From CAYSRM01 sp964475205 (GTDB taxonomy: Bacteria > Verrucomicrobiota > Kiritimatiellia > UBA8416 > CAYSRM01): a DNA stretch of 7,793 nucleotides. The stretch's first letter is position 1; each line of letters begins with the position of its first letter. Below are positions 5,790 to 7,793 of the stretch, piece after piece. Under the pieces are notes generated by a model that ran no database searches, was not told the DNA's origin, and saw only the letters and a list, made by a program, of their open reading frames with translations. The position numbers and the translations under genes were made by a program. The DNA lies in the NCBI GenBank assembly GCA_964475205.1, contig CAYYVQ010000087.1, positions 1 to 7,793 on the forward strand, given 5' to 3'.

Positions 5790-7304
5790 ATGAAAAAAGA
5801 AAATACCACAGCAACACACGCTGACCCGGAACAACTCTCAGCCGAAGCAAAGAAAGTACTGGCAGAAATCCTTGACCGGGAAGCCCCGCTCAAACCAAAA
5901 GACCGTCTTGGCATACCTCTACAGGAAATGCCGGCTCAGAATCCGAGCGAACGCAGGAACAATATGGAAGAGGTAGCCCTGGGCTATTCTGATGAACAGG
6001 CCAGAATCGAGGCCATGCGGTGTCTTCAATGTAAAAACGCACCATGCATAAAAGGTTGCCCGGTTGCCATCAACATTCCTGAATTTGTGGCGGCCATAGC
6101 TGAAGGCGAACACCAGAAGGCAATCGATATTGTAAAGGAAAGCAGCCTTCTGCCCGCTGTCTGTGGTCGGGTATGTCCACAGGAAGTCCAGTGCCAGCTT
6201 TATTGCACCCTGGGCAAATCCCTTAAAGACGTTGACAGAAGCGTATCAATCGGACGGCTGGAACGATTCGTCGCGGACAAAGAACGAGAAACAGGCGAAA
6301 CCGATATTCCGGAAATCAAGCCGGAAACCGGCAGGAAAGTCGCGGTAATAGGAACCGGCCCCGCCGGCATAACCGTTGCCGCAGATGTCAGGAGAGAAGG
6401 TCACGCGGTAACCATGTTCGAAGCTTTTCACAAGCCGGGCGGTGTAATGATGTACGGTATCCCCGAGTTCCGGCTTCCGAAAAAGATCGTGGAAGAAGAA
6501 ATTCAGACACTCCGGGATATGGGGGTGGAAATCAAAACCAATTTCGTGGTAGGCAGAACAAGGAAACTCAACGATCTGCTGGAAAAAGACGGGTATGACG
6601 CGGCATTTGTGGGAACAGGAGCTGGACTCCCCCGATTCATGAATATCGAAGGCGAAAATCTTGTGGGTGTCTTCTCGGCAAACGAATTTCTCACCAGGGT
6701 CAACCTTATGAAAGCTTATGACCGTGAGAAAGCGCAGACGCCTATTACCAACATCTCCAAAGTCGCAGTACTGGGAGGCGGCAATGTGGCAATGGATGCC
6801 GCGCGCTGCGCCCTTCGTCTCGGCGCCGATGAAGTGCATATTGTGTATCGGCGCACGGAAAACGAAATGCCCGCCAGGGTCGAAGAAGTGCATCATGCCA
6901 AAGAGGAAGGCGTGCAGTTTCATCTGCTCCAGAACGCCAAACGGGCGCTGGGCGACGAATACGGCAGAGTCACAGGTCTTGAATGCCTCAGATACGAGCT
7001 GGGCGAACCTGACGACTCAGGAAGAAGAAGGCCTGTAGAAATAGAAGGAAGCGAATTTGTTATAGACGTGGATACGGTCATAGTGGCAATCGGCAACGCT
7101 TCCAACCCGCTGATCAAACAGACTACCCCTGAAATCGAAACAAACAAATGGGGCAACATCGTAACCGATGAAAACGGCTCGACAACAATGGATCGGGTAT
7201 TCGCCGGCGGCGATATCGTCCTTGGCGCCGCTACCGTGATCCTGGCAATGGGCGAAGGCAGAAAAGCCGCCAAAGCCATCAACGAACTCCTCGAATCCGA
7301 GTAG
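5790..7304 (+). CDS. nfnB: NfnB: NADH-dependent ferredoxin:NADP+ oxidoreductase, large subunit (GltD-like)
   Basis: 504 residues, slightly longer than the usual 460-480 because of about 30 extra polar residues at the start. The N-terminal iron-sulfur domain has CLQCKNAPCIKGC (Cys78, 81, 86, 90) and CGRVCPQEVQCQLYC (Cys125, 129, 135, 139), enough for two [4Fe-4S] clusters. Glu132 in the second motif may be a ligand, as reported for one Nfn cluster. The first Rossmann fold binds FAD (VIGTGPAG, 187-193; acidic Glu211). The second binds NADPH (VLGGGNVAMDAAR, 327-339). FAGGDIVLGAATVILAMGEG (471-490) is the conserved C-terminal FAD contact. In known Nfn complexes this FAD bifurcates electrons from NADPH to ferredoxin and, through NfnA, to NAD+. 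It is also named GltA, GltD-like or SudA; no glutamate synthase large subunit is present, so Nfn fits better. It starts 11 nt after nfnA with no visible Shine-Dalgarno; no later Met is possible without losing conserved sequence. Confidence 0.94.
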   Translation: MKKENTTATHADPEQLSAEAKKVLAEILDREAPLKPKDRLGIPLQEMPAQNPSERRNNMEEVALGYSDEQARIEAMRCLQCKNAPCIKGCPVAINIPEFVAAIAEGEHQKAIDIVKESSLLPAVCGRVCPQEVQCQLYCTLGKSLKDVDRSVSIGRLERFVADKERETGETDIPEIKPETGRKVAVIGTGPAGITVAADVRREGHAVTMFEAFHKPGGVMMYGIPEFRLPKKIVEEEIQTLRDMGVEIKTNFVVGRTRKLNDLLEKDGYDAAFVGTGAGLPRFMNIEGENLVGVFSANEFLTRVNLMKAYDREKAQTPITNISKVAVLGGGNVAMDAARCALRLGADEVHIVYRRTENEMPARVEEVHHAKEEGVQFHLLQNAKRALGDEYGRVTGLECLRYELGEPDDSGRRRPVEIEGSEFVIDVDTVIVAIGNASNPLIKQTTPEIETNKWGNIVTDENGSTTMDRVFAGGDIVLGAATVILAMGEGRKAAKAINELLESE

Positions 7305-7455
7305 TCATTTGTCAGCGCCAGTGGTCATTAGTCATATCGGTTGTCGACCTCACAAACCATCAAACCATGGTGTCAACCTTGACGGCGTGTTGCACAAATA
7401 TCATCACCAACCTATTATATTCTACTTCAATTCCTTCAACCTAAAAAGAGCAGTT

Positions 7456-7496
7456 GAATATCCAATATCCAACAAGGAACATCCAATATCCAACCG
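7456..7496. repeat. Two tandem ~21-bp units of the AATATCCAATATCC type
   Basis: Unit one (7456-7476) begins GAATATCCAATATCCAAC and unit two (7477-7496) begins GAACATCCAATATCCAAC. They differ at one base over these 18 positions. Inside each unit the shorter word ATCCAAT/ATATCCAA also repeats. I recall such strings in intergenic DNA of uncultured PVC-type genomes; that is memory, not a search. No function is evident. Confidence 0.7.
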
Positions 7497-7504
7497 AAAA
7501 GAGA

Positions 7505-7699
7505 TCACCGCAGTAGCTGAAGCAGCATCTGGTCGCCCTCAACGACCGGGGTGAGCACCTTTCCGCGTAGCCATTTGACAAAAGCGACCGACAAAATGAT
7601 CGCCCAGATTGCCTCGACGCTCAACTGCTCCGCAGTTCGGACCAGACGGGTCAAGAATTGACCGATGCGGTTCAGCGCCCGTCGGATCTGATCACTCAT
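7505..7699 (-). CDS. Possible small membrane protein, unrecognised
   Basis: 64 residues. The N-terminal half is basic and amphipathic (R6, R7, R11, R18, R21). A hydrophobic segment follows at about 27-44 (EAIWAIILSVAFVKWL), then a charged turn with K42, R45 and K47 and a short Leu-rich tail ending LLQLLR. This would fit one membrane-spanning helix. I recognise no family. Against it: no Shine-Dalgarno (the ATG directly follows the GCTAGC repeat) and repeats on both sides. For it: an organised hydrophobicity pattern and an ATG that overlaps the stop of an upstream open frame entering from the window edge (ATGAGTGA). It could also be the remnant of a longer gene. Confidence 0.3.
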   Translation of the reverse strand: MSDQIRRALNRIGQFLTRLVRTAEQLSVEAIWAIILSVAFVKWLRGKVLTPVVEGDQMLLQLLR

Positions 7700-7755
7700 A
7701 AGCTAGCGGGGTCAAAGCTAGCGGGGTCAGACTGAAAGCTAGCGGGGTCAGACTG
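7700..7755. repeat. Three tandem copies of AAGCTAGCGGGGTCA(GACTG)
   Basis: Copies begin at 7700, 7715 and 7736. Copy one is AAGCTAGCGGGGTCA; copies two and three are identical 20-mers with GACTG added. Each contains the palindrome GCTAGC. The periods, 15 and 21 bp, are both multiples of three, and on the minus strand all copies are read in one open frame as repeated (S)LTPLA. That frame enters from the window edge (7793) and stops at 7692. GGGGTCAGACTG-like strings are familiar to me beside Y1/REP-associated transposases, but no transposase is visible here. Confidence 0.8.
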
Positions 7756-7793
7756 TGAATAACAATCTTAGCCTTGAGGTTCTGCGGAGCGAA

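Larger units (their letters stand above)
7305..7793. other. Right-edge region with dispersed-type repeats, mostly non-coding
   Basis: Bases after the nfnB stop hold GTCATTTGTCA (7304-7314) and GTCATTAGTCA (7324-7334), ten of eleven identical. Next is a small inverted repeat GTCAACCTTGAC (7372-7383) without a U run, so no intrinsic terminator for the nfn operon is evident. TTGCAC (7390-7395) and TATTAT (7413-7418) are 17 bp apart and could be a weak plus-strand promoter, but no plus-strand gene follows. Then come the AATATCCAATATCC repeat pair, one possible minus-strand small gene and the GCTAGCGGGGTCA tandem repeat. Plus-strand frames here simply translate the repeats. Confidence 0.55.

Noticed and set aside
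6246..6923. 225-codon minus-strand frame
   Set aside because: Antisense shadow of nfnB, whose motifs occupy the plus strand throughout.
5790..7304. Glutamate synthase small subunit function
   Set aside because: The sequence is GltD-like, but there is no large subunit in the window and the pairing with NfnA is diagnostic of Nfn.
7309..7554. 81-codon plus-strand frame after nfnB
   Set aside because: It translates the AATATCCAATATCC repeats (as YPISN...HPISN) and has no ribosome site or family features.
7700..7755. CRISPR array
   Set aside because: Three near-contiguous copies with periods of 15 and 21 bp and no spacers of normal size.

Overview
The window reads like a chromosomal piece of an anaerobic, didermic bacterium. 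Protein style (a PilX-like protein with two short prepilins, an Nfn-type NADPH:ferredoxin oxidoreductase) and the short intergenic repeats (GTCATTAGTCAT-like and AATATCCAATATCC-like) recall the Kiritimatiellota/Lentisphaerota side of the PVC group, or Omnitrophota-like genomes. That placement is an impression from pattern memory, not a search result. I see no rRNA, tRNA, CRISPR array or complete transposase gene.

Layout: (1) 1-410 is non-coding and holds a chain of hairpins, dominated by a 96-nt nested inverted repeat at 162-257. (2) 411-3684, minus strand, is a tight three-gene operon read right to left: a PilV/GspI-like prepilin, a second prepilin, and a large PilX-like protein. The spacings are 13 nt and about 6-9 nt, and each gene has its own Shine-Dalgarno. 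No assembly ATPase, platform protein or prepilin peptidase is in view, so this is a minor-(pseudo)pilin module that must use machinery encoded elsewhere. (3) 3685-4087 is a divergent intergenic region with candidate promoters in both directions and a 14-bp perfect palindrome just ahead of pyrF. (4) 4088-7304, plus strand, is pyrF (OMP decarboxylase) followed by nfnA and nfnB, the two subunits of an NADH-dependent ferredoxin:NADP+ oxidoreductase of the electron-bifurcating type. (5) 7305-7793 holds short dispersed-type repeats, three tandem copies of an AAGCTAGCGGGGTCA unit, and one possible 64-residue membrane protein on the minus strand.

How the genes work together: the three pilin-like genes probably supply the tip or minor components of one type IV pilus or type II secretion pseudopilus. 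NfnA and NfnB should form one soluble flavin/iron-sulfur complex that couples NADH, NADPH and reduced ferredoxin pools, as expected of a fermentative anaerobe. pyrF makes UMP. Its position in front of nfnA invites mis-naming of nfnA as pyrK, but the iron-sulfur ligand pattern and the partner gene both argue for Nfn.

I do not see a clearly new multi-gene system. The observations most worth a second look are the structured repeat at the left edge, the C-rich pyrF-nfnA junction with its uncertain start, and the in-frame tandem repeat at the right edge.
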